DNA of 64,000 bases from Cyathus striatus (lineage: Eukaryota; Basidiomycota; Agaricomycetes; Agaricales; Nidulariaceae), in the NCBI GenBank assembly GCA_025738555.1, contig JAOVFP010000002.1, positions 992,001 to 1,056,000 of the forward strand. Direction: 5' to 3'. Positions 1-11,520 of the stretch are shown here, one piece after another; positions within the stretch are counted from its first letter, which is position 1, and each line of letters starts with the position of its first letter. A model generated the notes under the pieces. It was given only the letters and a program-made list of their open reading frames with translations, searched no databases and was not told the origin of the DNA. Made by a program: the position numbers and the translations under genes.

Positions 1-1149
1 TTGGACTGTTTCCTGCTGGTAGCGTGGTCCAGCGTGCTTGACGGTGTCGACTCTCAGACAACTACGTCCGCCTCCGGGTACCAAGCCTCACCTCCAACCC
101 TAACCTAATCCCACCCCATTCCTCCCACTCCCACCCAAAAACCCAAAACACAACACAAAGAAAAAGCACGCACCACCCACAACATGTAGCAGGCCCCATA
201 ATATTCCTCGTTCCACCTCCATTATCATCCGTCCTGGGCTGTGCAATGCCCAGATCGGTGAGATTGGTAACTAACCACGTAAGTTCTTGCATCTGCTCGA
301 AGTGGATCAGTTTTGTGTTATAAAGGGATGAAAGGAGGGGAGGAAGGATGAAAGGGAGAACAGAAAGGGAGAACAAAAAGGAAGAACAGAAAGGAAGAAA
401 GAAAGAAAGGAACGAACAAAAAGAAAGAAAAAGACTCACATAAACATCAATATCGTAAGGCCACCTCTCCCCATGACTAGCATACAAATCCGGTTCATTG
501 CCCAACAACAACGTATCCAACCTACTACCCAACTTGGCCTTCGCATCTTCCGCCAACAAAAGGGCATTGGAAAAGTCGGCATTCCGCATCGGAATGCCTA
601 TGGAGAACTGCATCTCTCCTACAGAGTCTGCCATGCCGTTTAGGATGTCGAAGAAGAGGGGACCGAAGTGCACTGGGATGTCGTTGTAGTATGCGTCTGG
701 GTCTATGTGTTCGAGGAGTGTTGTTAGGGAGCGGTCGTAGTTTGATCTGGGGGGAGGGGGCGTTAGCGTTGAGGGAGGGGAGAAAGAAAAGAACAACACA
801 CCCATCCATCCCATTCCCTCCAATCCTAATCCTCAAAGGCTTAGACATCCTAACCGCCAAATTCGAAAGATAGTTCTTCATAGCATTAGGCTGAAGCTTC
901 ACAGTGGTGCCCCCTACCCACACCATATATCAGTATCCCTAGCTTAAGCTATAAACTTTAAGAATACGCACAGAGAGTATCAAACGGGGCCAACTCCCAT
1001 GAAATCCCGATATAATTATCAGATATGACATTCGAGAGTTGAGTTGCGTTGGGAGAGGCGGGGAATGCAGTCGTCGAGATGTTGAATTGCGCGGCGTAGG
1101 CCGCCAATGGGGCTAGTCCTGCAACCGCAGCAGCAGCAAAGAAACGCAT
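1..1149 (-). CDS. GH79-type beta-glucuronidase-like glycoside hydrolase, 3' end outside window
   Basis: Minus-strand gene whose start lies at 1149 and whose 3' end runs off the window. The first exon encodes an Ala-rich signal peptide (MRFFAAAAVAGLAPLAAYAA) and then ISWELAPFD, so the protein should be secreted. Later exons give KPLRIRIGGNGMDG (to about 800), VHFGPLFFDILNGMADSVG, and TLLLGNEPDLYASHGER (about 480-530), where the Glu of NEPD is the expected catalytic acid/base of this clan. GPATCCGW near 190 matches the usual 'GP..CC.W' stretch. I place introns at about 918-962, 751-808 and 293-439, all GT-AG on the minus strand; joining the first two restores frame (DTLWGTT). The order of these motifs is that of basidiomycete GH79 proteins acting on glucuronide side chains of cell-wall or proteoglycan glycans. 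Family call is firm; substrate is inferred. Confidence 0.85.
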
Positions 1150-2889
1150 TGTCGTCCAAGGGGGTATAATAACGAACGTGATACTAAAAATAGTGAAATA
1201 ATTAAGAAAATTCTGATCCCGCCGTCGGTGTGTTGAGCCGGAGAGGGGGGGGATGGGAGGAACCAGAACTAAAGGAGAGGAAGGGGGAGATAAAAAGAGC
1301 GTGGGGGGTAGCTGGTGCTTAAGCAAGGTGCTGCGCAGTGGTTGTGCTTCAAGATCACCCCGTTGTACCGGCCAAGAACAAGTGTTATCCACCCAGCCCA
1401 CGGCTTGTTGTTCATCAATTCTCGGCCAACGCTAGTAAGACAGTCTTGGAAATGGAAGAGCGTCCTGCAACCACATCACACTGATCACAGTGATCCCTTT
1501 TTGATTTTTCTTCGGTCGTGTGCCGAGCATGCTACATAGTTCTTGCGTATGCGTGGACCAAGGAAAGCGAAGCTGAGAATGCTAAGACGGGGAAAATGCT
1601 CTGAGAGAGAAACATACAAGCATATGTTTTCCTTTTTTTTCCGTCCAAGGAATTTTTCTTGGAGCTGTTCACATCATTGTCGATGTGTAAGTGTAAGGGG
1701 CACTCATAAGAATGCGTGACGTAATTACCCGAGGCGGAGGTTGAACATTGTTTGCCGGCGTTCCGCGCACAAATACCGCGTGCTCCGCGATATATCTTTA
1801 CCACGGACGAAATTCGAACCTATGGCCGAGCTCGCTGCTCAGGGGAATCCTGAAGGAGGGGGATCTAGGCGGGGGTGTCTGTTTTCTCGTTCTCTCTCTT
1901 CAAGATCTAGGATGAAGATTGTACCTGCTGCTGCTGCTAATGAAATGAAGTGTACGTCTGTACACTTCATGTTTCTCATTAACATCTCCTTACAACCCCC
2001 CAACCTCCTACATAGATAAGTACCCTACCAACTTGGGTGTCACGGGTACATATGATACGGATAAGTGTGATATATCATACAATACAAGTAAGCAAAGGCC
2101 AAGAGATTAAGATGTTAAGAATCAAGACTGATCAAGATAACCCCTTTAGCCGGCGGCAGATGACTCTCAAATTGATGCCGCGCCCCTTGCTGTCCTACAT
2201 ACTGTCCCGGGGCACGGGAGTCTAAGTGTATTGGCGCTGGCGCTGAGACTCTGGAGCTTATTGTCTTGAACTGAGCTGAGCGTAAAGTACAAGACACTGC
2301 GATTACTTATATGTCTTGGAACCTAAGCAGCCTTCTCCGAGTCATTGTCAAGCGTGATTCAACGTACCAAGGTATAATTTTAAACATTGACATGTGTAAC
2401 TTGGGCACTTCGCCGCAAGTCGGCGACTTCAAACTCGTAAATTCCAAGTTGAAGCACTCATCCAACTGGGTATAATACTTTACATGAAGTGGTATTTGAG
2501 GCGGAGTAGGTAGAATATCTTCATACAAGAATTTCTCCGGAGATTCGCTCAGAGTGGTAGCCAAATTACCTAGTAGAACGTAACGAAAAGCTTGGAATAA
2601 CGTAGAATAAAAGGTACTTAAAAGAAACAGCAGTAATATCTGATCTGTTAGGAACCTCACTTCCTAAACCGCATGCTACAGAATAATTTGCAATCGAAAA
2701 CGCACAACATTACTACATTAAAGATGCATTTCGAATTGAAATCGTACCTTCTTACCCACGATCGCATTTTAAATAAGTACAATAAGTAGTTTATAAATTA
2801 CAGAAGAACAGCTTGTATTTCATGCCATTCCAAGCCTTCATCCTGACATCGCTTCCACTATATTGTCTCTTGTGCAAATCCATATCCTA
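1150..2889. other. Intergenic stretch with no supported gene
   Basis: Upstream of the GH79 gene. Open frames here, including 117 codons on the minus strand at 2307-2660, carry no motif I recognise and lack convincing splice structure. The only clear structure is the perfect hairpin listed at 1938-1981. Confidence 0.5.
1938..1981. repeat. Perfect inverted repeat / hairpin
   Basis: ATGAAGTGTAC (1945-1955) and GTACACTTCAT (1960-1970) are perfect inverted arms around the 4 nt loop GTCT. An outer pair TAATGA (1938-1943) and TCATTA (1976-1981) lengthens the stem with small bulges. No repeat partner or adjacent gene explains it. Confidence 0.6.
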
Positions 2890-3260
2890 TCCAAATTTGC
2901 TAGCTACCGATCTCGTGAGTACGCGCGCACACCAGTCTCTTCATTCCAAGTTCCGCGTATCACTGCCATTGCCACCCTCAAAGTCCACTCTGTAGATCCG
3001 GAGATTTAAGACAGCCTTAAGGGCACGTGCCTAACCCCGCAGACTGAACAATATACAAAATCCAGCTCTTGCTACATGGGTGACCTACAGCAACCAGTAG
3101 GACATTGTATGGTGTGGTACTTAAAAGTACTTCGGTTATTCTATGAATGTGGAAGATACTGTGCCGCCGACTGTTCTATTGTGGTCTGTATTCTGGTTAT
3201 TTTTAAAAAAATATTGTAAATGTCAGTGCATGGAAAGAGTTGAACATACAGAGTGCGCCT
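2890..3260 (+). repeat. Decayed LTR-retrotransposon fragment, copy 1
   Basis: About 370 bp that aligns in direct orientation with 23720-24085. The best block is at 3007-3072, containing GGGCACGTGCC, CCCCGCAGACTGAACAATAT and ACAAAATCCAGCTCT. Weaker matches extend upstream (GCGCACACCAGTCT.. against GTGCACACGAGTCT..) and downstream (CATGGAAAGAG against CATAGAAAGAG). In the second copy the block lies just downstream of an LTR-like start, so this is probably LTR end plus leader. No coding remains. Confidence 0.55.
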
Positions 3261-3447
3261 CAACAGATTTACTTACCATTTTGATATCTAGATTCTAGAC
3301 TCGGAAGTGTCGACGATGTCGACGAAAACCTTGCTTGCTGTTATTTGAACAGGTGAACGATGGTATATATTTTGTGTATTAGGATGGTATTGAAAGGATG
3401 CTTTAATTAAGACAAAACATGGTTTAGAAATAAAAATAGTGATAATT

Positions 3448-4497
3448 TTAATAAGCAGTATGTCTATGTCTGCTTAACGGAATATCGTGTAGGGGGTCTA
3501 ATTTATGTAATACGTTGATCTCACGCGGGGTAATACATTTACGAGGAGGCGGAAAAATTGTGCGAATGGCAAGTAGATGTGCAGTGAATCGGATACATGG
3601 ACGGTTAGAATGATCACCTTTTAGAGGGCGGAAAGTAAGTTCAAAAACTAGTTCTACAGTCGCATCGAGGAGGCGGTTCATATACATTTCTGGTCGAATA
3701 AGGTAGCCGTGCATATTATATGCAGGAGGACGGACAATTTGATGAGTGTCTGATAATAAGGAGAGAGAATTTTTGACGAAGTTTGAGTGAACAGGCCAAT
3801 TTGGAATGGTAGACCAATCTAGGTAACATATTAAGAATAATAACTGAGTTTAGGAAATATAGGCGAACTAAGGTTATTTGTTGGAACAGTACTAATGTTG
3901 AATATTGGGACAAGCTATAACAAGTAATGAATGAGTGTATGTCGAAAAAAAAAAAAAAAAAATACTGATAATGATGTTGTACCTGAAGTAGTTTATGATA
4001 AACTCTTAAACGAGGCCTATCATTTGATCCTACAAGGAATCCGATTTTATCCTTGTAGACGGTTGAGGTAGCAAGAGACTGAATCCAATTGATATTTTTA
4101 ATGACATTGGAATAATGTGAATCAAAAGGTTCTAAAGTTGGAATCGTGCCTGAAAGAGAGAGATTCATATATGCTGGATTGACTATGGTGCTCATTCCTT
4201 TTAGCGAACCCTCGGAGGTGAAAAGAAGTCTTCGTGTGAAATTTTAACGACGGCCGATACATTGGCAATATATGGGGTTTGATTGTGGCTGGGTAGCGTG
4301 TTGGAGTAGGTAGAGGATGGAAAAAGGGTCCAGTCAGGTGGGATCAATACGGCCGTTGGGCCATTGCTGTTGTAGTTCCAAGTGACGTTAGATTGGAAGT
4401 CTAGGCTTCCTAGGTACGCGGGAGAATGCAAGAGGCGATCCGTGATCATGGATACGCGTTGACTTGTAGGCATTTGGGGGCAACTGGGTGACCACAT
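3448..4497 (-). pseudogene. Orphan repeat-family copy A (frameshifted)
   Basis: First of four paralogues; function unknown. The N-terminal exon (from about 4497) encodes HSPAYLGSLDFQSNVTW and then IANVSAVVKISHEDFF. A one-base loss near 4215 breaks the frame; the next frame continues SLSGTIPTLEPFDSHYSNVI and PRLRVYHKLLQ, aligning with LSLSGGCPTVAPFDTEYPKV of copy C. An intron with a long A/T run (about 3840-3985) follows. The last exon gives WPVHSNFVKNSLSLLSDTHQ, RPEMYMNRLLDATVELVFEL and TIFPPPRK before the stop at 3448. I recall similar unannotated proteins in agaricomycete genomes, but no activity can be assigned. A joint feature of all four copies is a C-terminal signature like HPxxYxRxLxNAxVExxFxL followed by ILPPP. 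Confidence 0.65.
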
Positions 4498-4841
4498 TGA
4501 TATGTCGGGGGATGGGGAGCTAATAGGTGCAAGTTTTTTTTTTGGATGGTAGATGGTATAAGGTTCTAATAAGGTACCCTAAATGTCATTTTTGCGTCAC
4601 AATTCAACATGTGGCAAGTGTATTGTATGTTTATTACATGATCATTGACAATCATATACATTGAGGGAACCTGGATTTGTAGGTGTTTGCTAATTATCTC
4701 GTATGAAGTGTATTCGAGCTGTAGATGTATGAAATTACAGGTATTTCTTGTTGTCCTTTAGAGAATATATATACATTGCAAGGATAATAATAATTAAACA
4801 TCAGTGTATGTGTATCGATTCACATGAGATCAGTTATTGTT

Positions 4842-5901
4842 TTATTTGTTATTTACGTGAGTAGATTTGGCTGCGACGTCCTCACCAAGAGATGAGCGAT
4901 CTTCTCTTTTTTGTTTATTGGTGGTAGGCTTGGGAGTGGGAGGAGGAGTGATAAGATAGGGGGGAGGAGCGATTAAGGGAGTAGCAATGATATTGTGAGG
5001 AGGAGCAATGGTATAGGGAGGAGGAGGAAGGATTGTATAGATTGCTACCAGGTCAGCAGTGTATAGATGGTAAGGTATGCTATTGTGAGTAAAGTCAGGA
5101 ATTTGCCAATGAGAAAGTTCAAAGTGTATTTCTGCGGTGGCATTGACAAGGCAACATTGATAATCGACAGGATGAATTTTATTCTCGTTGATGTTGTAAA
5201 CGGCAGGACAATTGATGCTATGCGTGGCAAAAAGAGTAGGCATGGCGTCACGAGCCGCTTTAGTGGTAAGAGGCCAGGTGCGTATTTCAAAGAAATCTAA
5301 TGATAATAAGAAGATGTGATATGTTGTACGTTGAACAAACATACCGACAGGATAATGCGGATTGAAACATTGCGGTTCAGCCTTAAAGAGAGAAATATTA
5401 AACATGATAGAGTAAGGCAAAACAATTGATAGTTATGTTGAACAGTTGATGACCTATTTTGATTTGAGGTGATGAACGAGGGCCAATGAAAAGGCCTTGT
5501 TTGCGTGCTTGTTCGGAAGTAGGGGCTTGATCGAGAAGCCATTTGAGGTTGTCGGTTACTTTGGTGTATTCATTTCTAAATGGTTCCATCATTGGACATC
5601 CTCCAGACAACTTTAGACGAAGGTCTGAAAAGTTCGATGTTGATTTATTAAAACCACCGTCAGAGGAAAAGGCGAAGTCTCATTCTGAAATATTGACGAT
5701 GGCGATGAGACTTGCGATAGTTGGTTCAGAGAGCCAAGTATCTTTGTCATTCCCGCACCTCTGCGTTACTTTGTTGACACCGTTGATTTCCTGCCATGAC
5801 ACGATATCGCTGAAAAGGTCGTTGGCAAGGTAAGTGCCAGTTGTCGAAAGGCCTTCATGCATGTATTTAAGATGATTGTTGATATTGAAATTGGAGGACA
5901 T
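4842..5901 (-). pseudogene. Orphan repeat-family copy B (premature TGA)
   Basis: Second copy, directly downstream of copy C in the same orientation. It starts MSSNFNINNHLKYMHEGLS at 5901, then GTYLANDLFSDIVSWQEI and IASLIAIVNISE. An in-frame TGA at about 5680 sits where other copies read N/H-E-D-F. The frame continues DFAFSSDGGFNKSTSNFS, KLSGGCPMMEPFRNEYTKV, KQGLFIGPRSSPQIKIGHQL, then after introns AEPQCFNPHYPVG and RTWPLTTKAARDAMPTLFAT, HPVDYQCCLVNATAEIHFEL and YTILPPPPY. The tail after PPPP is Pro/Lys rich and differs from the other copies. Apart from the TGA the reading frame and GT-AG introns look sound, so this copy may be recently inactivated. Confidence 0.65.
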
Positions 5902-6401
5902 GAAGTTCATGATGGAAATTATGGGAGATGATGGTGTGGGACGTACCAGGGTCAGCTGAGACAAGTAGAGATGGAGCTGAATGAAGACTGTTTGATTGTA
6001 CATTAGTGATCGGTTCGATGAAAACATAGGCAGAGCCAGATGAAGCTGAATATCGGTGACGTGTATAGATCATATTATTTTATAGGGTGAATGGCTAGAC
6101 CACGAAGAATCGTTCTAAAGTCAATTGTCACGTCAGAAATGAATGGGTAGTATCTCAAGGAAAGTACCCGTAGGCGAGAGCGTTCAATTGAACAGTGTGA
6201 TCGCTGTTGGGGTAAGAGTTTATGTTGACTGAATAATGTTACGAGTAAAAATACTGATACATTATTAAGCAGAAATGAGATTGTAATCATGTGTAGATAT
6301 AAAGGTGATTATATTTTTATTACAAGAATATCACCAATTCATTGGATAAGTTGTTACAGGTTGTAGTATGGAGTTGATTTACATATGTATATACTTGTGA
6401 A

Positions 6402-7927
6402 CTAAACTTCGACACTAGTTTGACATTCATGAATTGTAGCGCTAGTAAGTTTCTTTTTTTGTGCAGTAATGGTACGAGGCCTCTTGTGGTCACGGAATGT
6501 GATTGGCGAGGCGTCGGGATTATATTTTTGATTTTCACCAGTGCATGATGTAACTGGAGAAGAGAGGATGGTAGTTGAGGTGGGAGGTAGAAGGATAGCG
6601 GGTATATTGGGAGGAGGAAGGATAGTGTTAATTGCTATGACATCGGCAAAGTAGTTTAGTCCATTGTGAGAGTGCCAATGATTGAGTTCAAATTGAATTT
6701 CGACAGTAGCATTTACAAGGCAACGTTGATAGTCAGCAGGATGGATATCATTTCCATTGATATCATGCATGATGGGATGGTTTACACTGTGAGAATCGTA
6801 AAGATGTGGAATCGCATTTCGAGCGGCATAGCTTGAAAGAGGCCAGTTACGCATGAGAATGCAATCTAGGTAGAGAATTCAGTAATAATATCCATAAACG
6901 TAGAAATTCAATGGCTTACCATCAGGGTTGTAAGAGGCAGTATTTTCCGGTTCGGCCTAGAAAAGAGAATAGTTAGAGGAAAGTACAGAAGGTAAGATTA
7001 CGTACTTTGAATAGCTTGTGGTTGATTTTGAGTTGAGGTGCAATGGAAGGACCTACAATAATTTGCGGTTCAAGTTGTTAAACTTGCACAAGGCCAATGG
7101 ATGAATGAGAGCGGAATTTGTGGGCTGTGAAGCACTTATGTAATCTTCACAGGCGGCTGATGCCAGCGGCATTGAACTTGGGTCATGGGTAGGCTAGACC
7201 CGTTTCTTTTGTCACGCAAAGAGAAAACACATAACACGGCTCGATTCCTGTTTCTCCCACAATGAGTGGGTACGAGTAATCCCTCGCACTCGTTACTGAG
7301 AGCTCCTTTGCTTCACACCAGAGCTGTCCACTAGGTATCTCGCCTGTGCTCGTGCACAATACATCTATTTTGCGGTGTCGAGATGCATCACGGTGCTAAC
7401 AGATGCTGTCTCCCCACATGCCACTCCTAACTCTTGGTGCGACTCTGCGAGAGTGGTTTTTCGATTGGACCCCGTTTTTCACAGGTATGTGGTCCATTGA
7501 CTTGATCAAGAAGCCATTCAATGTTTTCAATGACCTTTGGATATTCAGTGTCGAAAGGGGCAACTGTAGGACAACCACCGGAGAGGGAGAGAATTAGTTT
7601 AGCAAAATCCTCGCTCCCCTTGCCAATACTGGTGTATCTACCATCAGAGGTGAAAAAAAAATTGTGCTTGGATATTTTAACCACTGCAGTGAGTATAGCA
7701 ATAGGTAAATTGGTAAGTTGAATAACGTCGAACACGTGGTTCGAGCTCGAGGTGGCGAAGGAGAGAGCATTGCCGGGTCTTTGAACCACTTTATAGGTTC
7801 TCCCGAAATCTTCCCATGACACAATTTGTGTGAAGAGATCATCGGCAAGATAGTTGCCAGTCATTAAGAGACCTTCATGAACGTGTTTGAGATATTGTTC
7901 AATGTCAGCAGGGGAAGGTAAGCTCAT
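6402..7927 (-). pseudogene. Orphan repeat-family copy C (interrupted by SINE-like insert)
   Basis: Best-preserved reading frame of the family. Start at 7927: MSLPSPADIEQYLKHVHEGL, then TGNYLADDLFTQIVSWEDFG, VVKISKHNFFFTSDGRYT, LSLSGGCPTVAPFDTEYPKV and IENIEWLLDQ. After the frame reaches CEKRGPI (about 7468) about 420 bp of foreign sequence follows, and coding resumes at about 7044 with GPSIAPQLKINHKLFK. Two short introns then lead to AEPENTASYNPD and RNWPLSSYAARNAIPHLYDS, HPADYQRCLVNATVEIQFEL and NTILPPP; stop at 6402. Both splice pairs are canonical (gtacgt..ctag, gtaagc..ctag). The intact product would be roughly 380 residues, mostly soluble, with no signal peptide or membrane span. Function unknown. 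Confidence 0.7.
7044..7465 (+). mobile_element. SINE-like insertion with tRNA-like promoter boxes
   Basis: This stretch separates two adjacent codons of copy C. Plus-strand TTGGGTCATGGGTAGGCTAG (about 7177-7196) resembles a tRNA D-arm/A box, and GGCTCGATTCC (about 7228) matches the B-box consensus GGTTCRANTCC at 10 of 11 bases about 40 nt downstream. Length is typical of a SINE. I find no clean poly(A) or target duplication, so an old LTR remnant is an alternative. Confidence 0.35.
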
Positions 7928-9269
7928 AATTAAACAGGAGGGTCGTAGTGGAATGACTATATGGTAGAGTCAGAGAACTTTATGTAGGGTAATGACGAGT
8001 GATAAGAAGGGCTGTAAATGGAAGATAATCGAACAATACATTATAGAGGGCTAGGTGCTGGAGCATTGATCAATGTATTTCGGATCGGGGCTCATGAATC
8101 CAGAGGCAAGCTATGTCATGAATCTTCCAGATAGAAGCCATCTATTTGTGGTGTAAAACACATTCTCGATGGCATCTCCATGGTGGTAGTCAGGAAGAAA
8201 CCAGTACTGAGGTAAATGGCATGGTAAGATAGCAAGTAAAATTTAAGTATTTGCACGTGAAGCTCTCTTGTCGCGTCCACTTCAAGGAATATCAGTGGCT
8301 CGGACTCCTCACATGAGCCATTCTGAGTTAGGTTTTCTCTGAGTAGTGTTTGTGTTCCAATCTGTAACGACTTTTTAAGAGCCTCCAAAATGGCTGGCTT
8401 GCACTCAGAAGGAGATCCCCACAAGAAAGAAGGATCATTGCAGCAAAATGCCATGATGGAACAACGATTGCATTGAGTAAGTCGGTTAGTGGGGTTAATT
8501 TCCATATTTTTGAAGTAGTCAATACAATAAGTGTGAGCAATACCCGTACAATGTAAGTATAGGGATTCGACATAACTGTTTGATCCTGAATGGTGCCACA
8601 TATGTAAACAGTTGACCATTGATTATCTGATTGTTGAATGTTGTGACTTCATACATTCAAGCTGCGCTGATTATTGAATAGGTGCCTAAGTACGTCAACA
8701 TACACAACTTTTGAATGAACCTCGAATGCTGAGGATAGCTTGTATTAATAATCTACGTTTTGAAAGTAAGGATATCATTACTCACCAATAAAGCTTATTA
8801 AGGAGTCCATCGCCAATTACCCCAACAGATACCCAGACTCTGAGTACGCGAATGCAAAGAAACCACACACAATACAGATAACATGAGTGTTGTTACAGTC
8901 TACACTGAATGATCAAACACCGCACCCTCAAAGTTTACCTCGAGCAACAATACAACATATGAAAAGTGCAAATGGTATGATGCATACCCACAGTCTGGGC
9001 ACCCATTCGGGTGACTGGCCATGGATACCTTAAGAGACATTATTGGTGGGTAACGATATCGTTAATTTCAAAATGTAGAATATTAATATCAGCTGTCAAA
9101 AATAATATTTATCGGAGATGTCTAGTTAAAGTTACAGTAGTATTTACTAAAGCATAGACGGGGAAGTAGGAATTGAATCTTTATTTCTATTTAGTAGGAG
9201 TAGTGGAACCAGCTAGAGTTTTATGTAGGCAAGGAGATAAAAATGATAACAAAGAAAAAAGGGACTTAA
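7928..9269. other. Spacer between family copies C and D; one unrecognised ORF
   Basis: Holds a 167-codon minus-strand frame at 8116-8619 rich in Cys and His (LTQCNRCSIMAFCCNDPSF among others). It does not match the neighbouring family and shows no motif I can name. It could be a small gene or chance. The rest is AT-rich without structure. Confidence 0.35.
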
Positions 9270-9977
9270 TTAGGTGTGAATGTAGCGCTTTTTCTTGTTG
9301 CTGACATGGAGACTCACATAGGGATTCAACTGGTCGTAATTACATTTTTCAGGTTGCTCCTCTTTGGGAGGAGGAATAATGGTACAAATGGCCTGTAACT
9401 CTGCAGTGAAAACATCACAAGCAGATTTCTTTTTAACGTGATCGTTATCGAAAGGCCAGAGGACAAGTTTGAAGTCGAGTTCAACCATAGCGTTCATCAA
9501 CAATTTGCGATACTGGGTGGGATGAATGATGTCTCCATTGACATCATAAACACTGGGACGGTTAATACGATGAGTATCGTACAGAGACATCATGGCAGTT
9601 CGTGCAGCCTCGTTACTGGCGGGCCAGTTTCACATACACGACCAATCTAGGTAGTTGAAAATGAACAAATTAAGCGAGTAAGTGAGATTTCGAACATACA
9701 GTAAACACTTACCATTAGGGTCCTCTTTATCAACCGGTACCTCTGGTGTATCCTGCACAAAAGAGGATAAAGGGGATATGAGTTATTTAATGATGGAAAA
9801 ATTAGAAGTATACTTACCTCAAATAATTTATGTCATGCTTTCAGACGATGGGCATCAGATGTCCCAGCTAAAAAACCTTGACTCTCTACACCTTTTCTAG
9901 AAACTAACGATAGCAGCCATTTAGCATTTTCAATCATCAAAGGATACTCGGATTTGAATGTATGGCGTTCAAACTGC

Positions 9978-10210
9978 ACATTTATTCGGGTGCCGCGCTA
10001 CTTCTTGATGCCTGCGCCACTTCTGGGGGACCAACTTAGCGCGCTACTTTTCGTTGGTCCCGTGCCATTTTCTCTTGACTGTCAGCGCGCGACTTTTCAT
10101 TGGTACCACGCCACTTTCTCTTGAATTTGTCTCGACTTGCCGCCCTTTGCAGTTCATTCAAGCGCTACTTTGTTTTTTTGTCCCGCGCGCCACTTTCTGA
10201 GTTCACTCAG
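9978..10210. repeat. Subterminal repeat cluster inside the TIR
   Basis: The outer arm is built from recurring words such as GCGCTACTT, GCGCCACTT, GCGCGACTTTT and CCACTTTCTCTTGA, about every 25-30 bp. The same set recurs inverted at 12870-13110. Such arrays in other TIR elements are transposase-binding sites; that role here is inferred. Confidence 0.6.
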
Positions 10211-10619
10211 CACTACTTTTTGTAGCCAGATAGCTTAAGTACTTCAAAAATATCAACAATTACTAAGTTAAATGAAATATATTACATACTACTAGAAATA
10301 ATACTAGTCTGCAGTGTCTTTTAATTGTACAAAACATTTATTTTTGACTAAAGGTAGTATGAGAGCGAGGGTGAACAAGTAAACCGCATTATGTAAATGG
10401 CGGGAGCGATCAATACACAATGCACCAGCAATCCATCGGATATGCATAAGCGATGAGATCCCAAGCTGAATGCCATGAAACGATGTGTTGATACGGTAGA
10501 CGAGTGGGGAATGAGCTAGGAAGTGGGGTCATAACACTCAACTGAGCGACTCTCCATCAACCCGTATAAGATGCTGGAGGAGGGATGCAGCTGAAGTGTG
10601 TCTCTAGGGGCCGGAGGCA

Positions 10620-11520
10620 TGCCCCAACAAATGCCAAAAGCGTAGCATGGCCCTTACCAACCGTGCACACAAACACATGAAGGACGGAGAGGAAGGTGGG
10701 TGGTTGTGAGCCAGTACCAGTACAACTCCAATGTGAACTAGTATTCCCAACTGGCACACAAAAGAAAACACAGGAGCCCATCCACCCACATCCATATCCA
10801 CATCCACAGCCGCAATCCCAACCCAACCTCACCCAACCGTATGCGCACAATGCAACAGGAGAGAGTAGGAGGTGAGGAAGGTGTAGACAGATGTAAACAG
10901 AGCGGGTGAGTGGCTGAGAGCCAGGACAGCCTGTCTCTAACCAGAATTAGCAGTGTATAACAGCCTTCAGAGCCCCACCCCAACCACACCGAACCGTGCG
11001 CACGACACACATAGAGCAAAAGACAAAGGAGAGGGGCGAAAGCCTGGATGACACCAACTCCAACGGGACCTGGCATTATTACTCCAACCAGCCTGAGTCC
11101 CATACTGACACAGAGCACAATTATCCAGCCGCATCCACCTCCTACCTCCCACCACACTTCCCAAAGCCCAAAGTGTCCACACAGCGCCCAAACTCGAATG
11201 TACGCATACCTCACATCACCTCAAGTGCATACACACAACCCTATGCCACGTTGCACATGAAGGAGCAGAAAAGTGAAGAAACAGGGGACAATGTGAGCAA
11301 GCACTGGTGGTCCCAATGTCAACATGAACACATACCCGACCCCTCCCAACCCGACCATGACGCACCAGCCAACCAAGGCACAACTGTGATCACAATGCAG
11401 TGCAATCAACAATAGAGCCTGCACAAGCACGAGCCATGTCGCAGCACACCAAAATGTAGCACTATGGGCCTCCACCACAAGACTCAAGGCCATCTATCGT
11501 CCATCTTCGCACCCCCACTC
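10620..11520. repeat. Divergent GC-rich internal repeats of the TIR element
   Basis: Words such as AACCGTGCACACA (about 10657), AACCGTATGCGCAC (about 10837) and AACCGTGCGCACGA (about 10993), each followed by an AG-rich stretch, recur at roughly 155-185 bp; a weaker relative lies near 11240. The open frames here come from this composition and are not supported as genes. Confidence 0.35.

Noticed and set aside
1795..1880. tRNA gene on the minus strand (GGTTCGAATTTCG resembles a T-arm)
   Set aside because: No D-arm/A box at the right distance and no cloverleaf pairing could be formed.
10557..11493. Several overlapping 70-160 codon frames on both strands
   Set aside because: They follow GC-rich repeat composition inside a TIR element; no start context, splice structure or domain.
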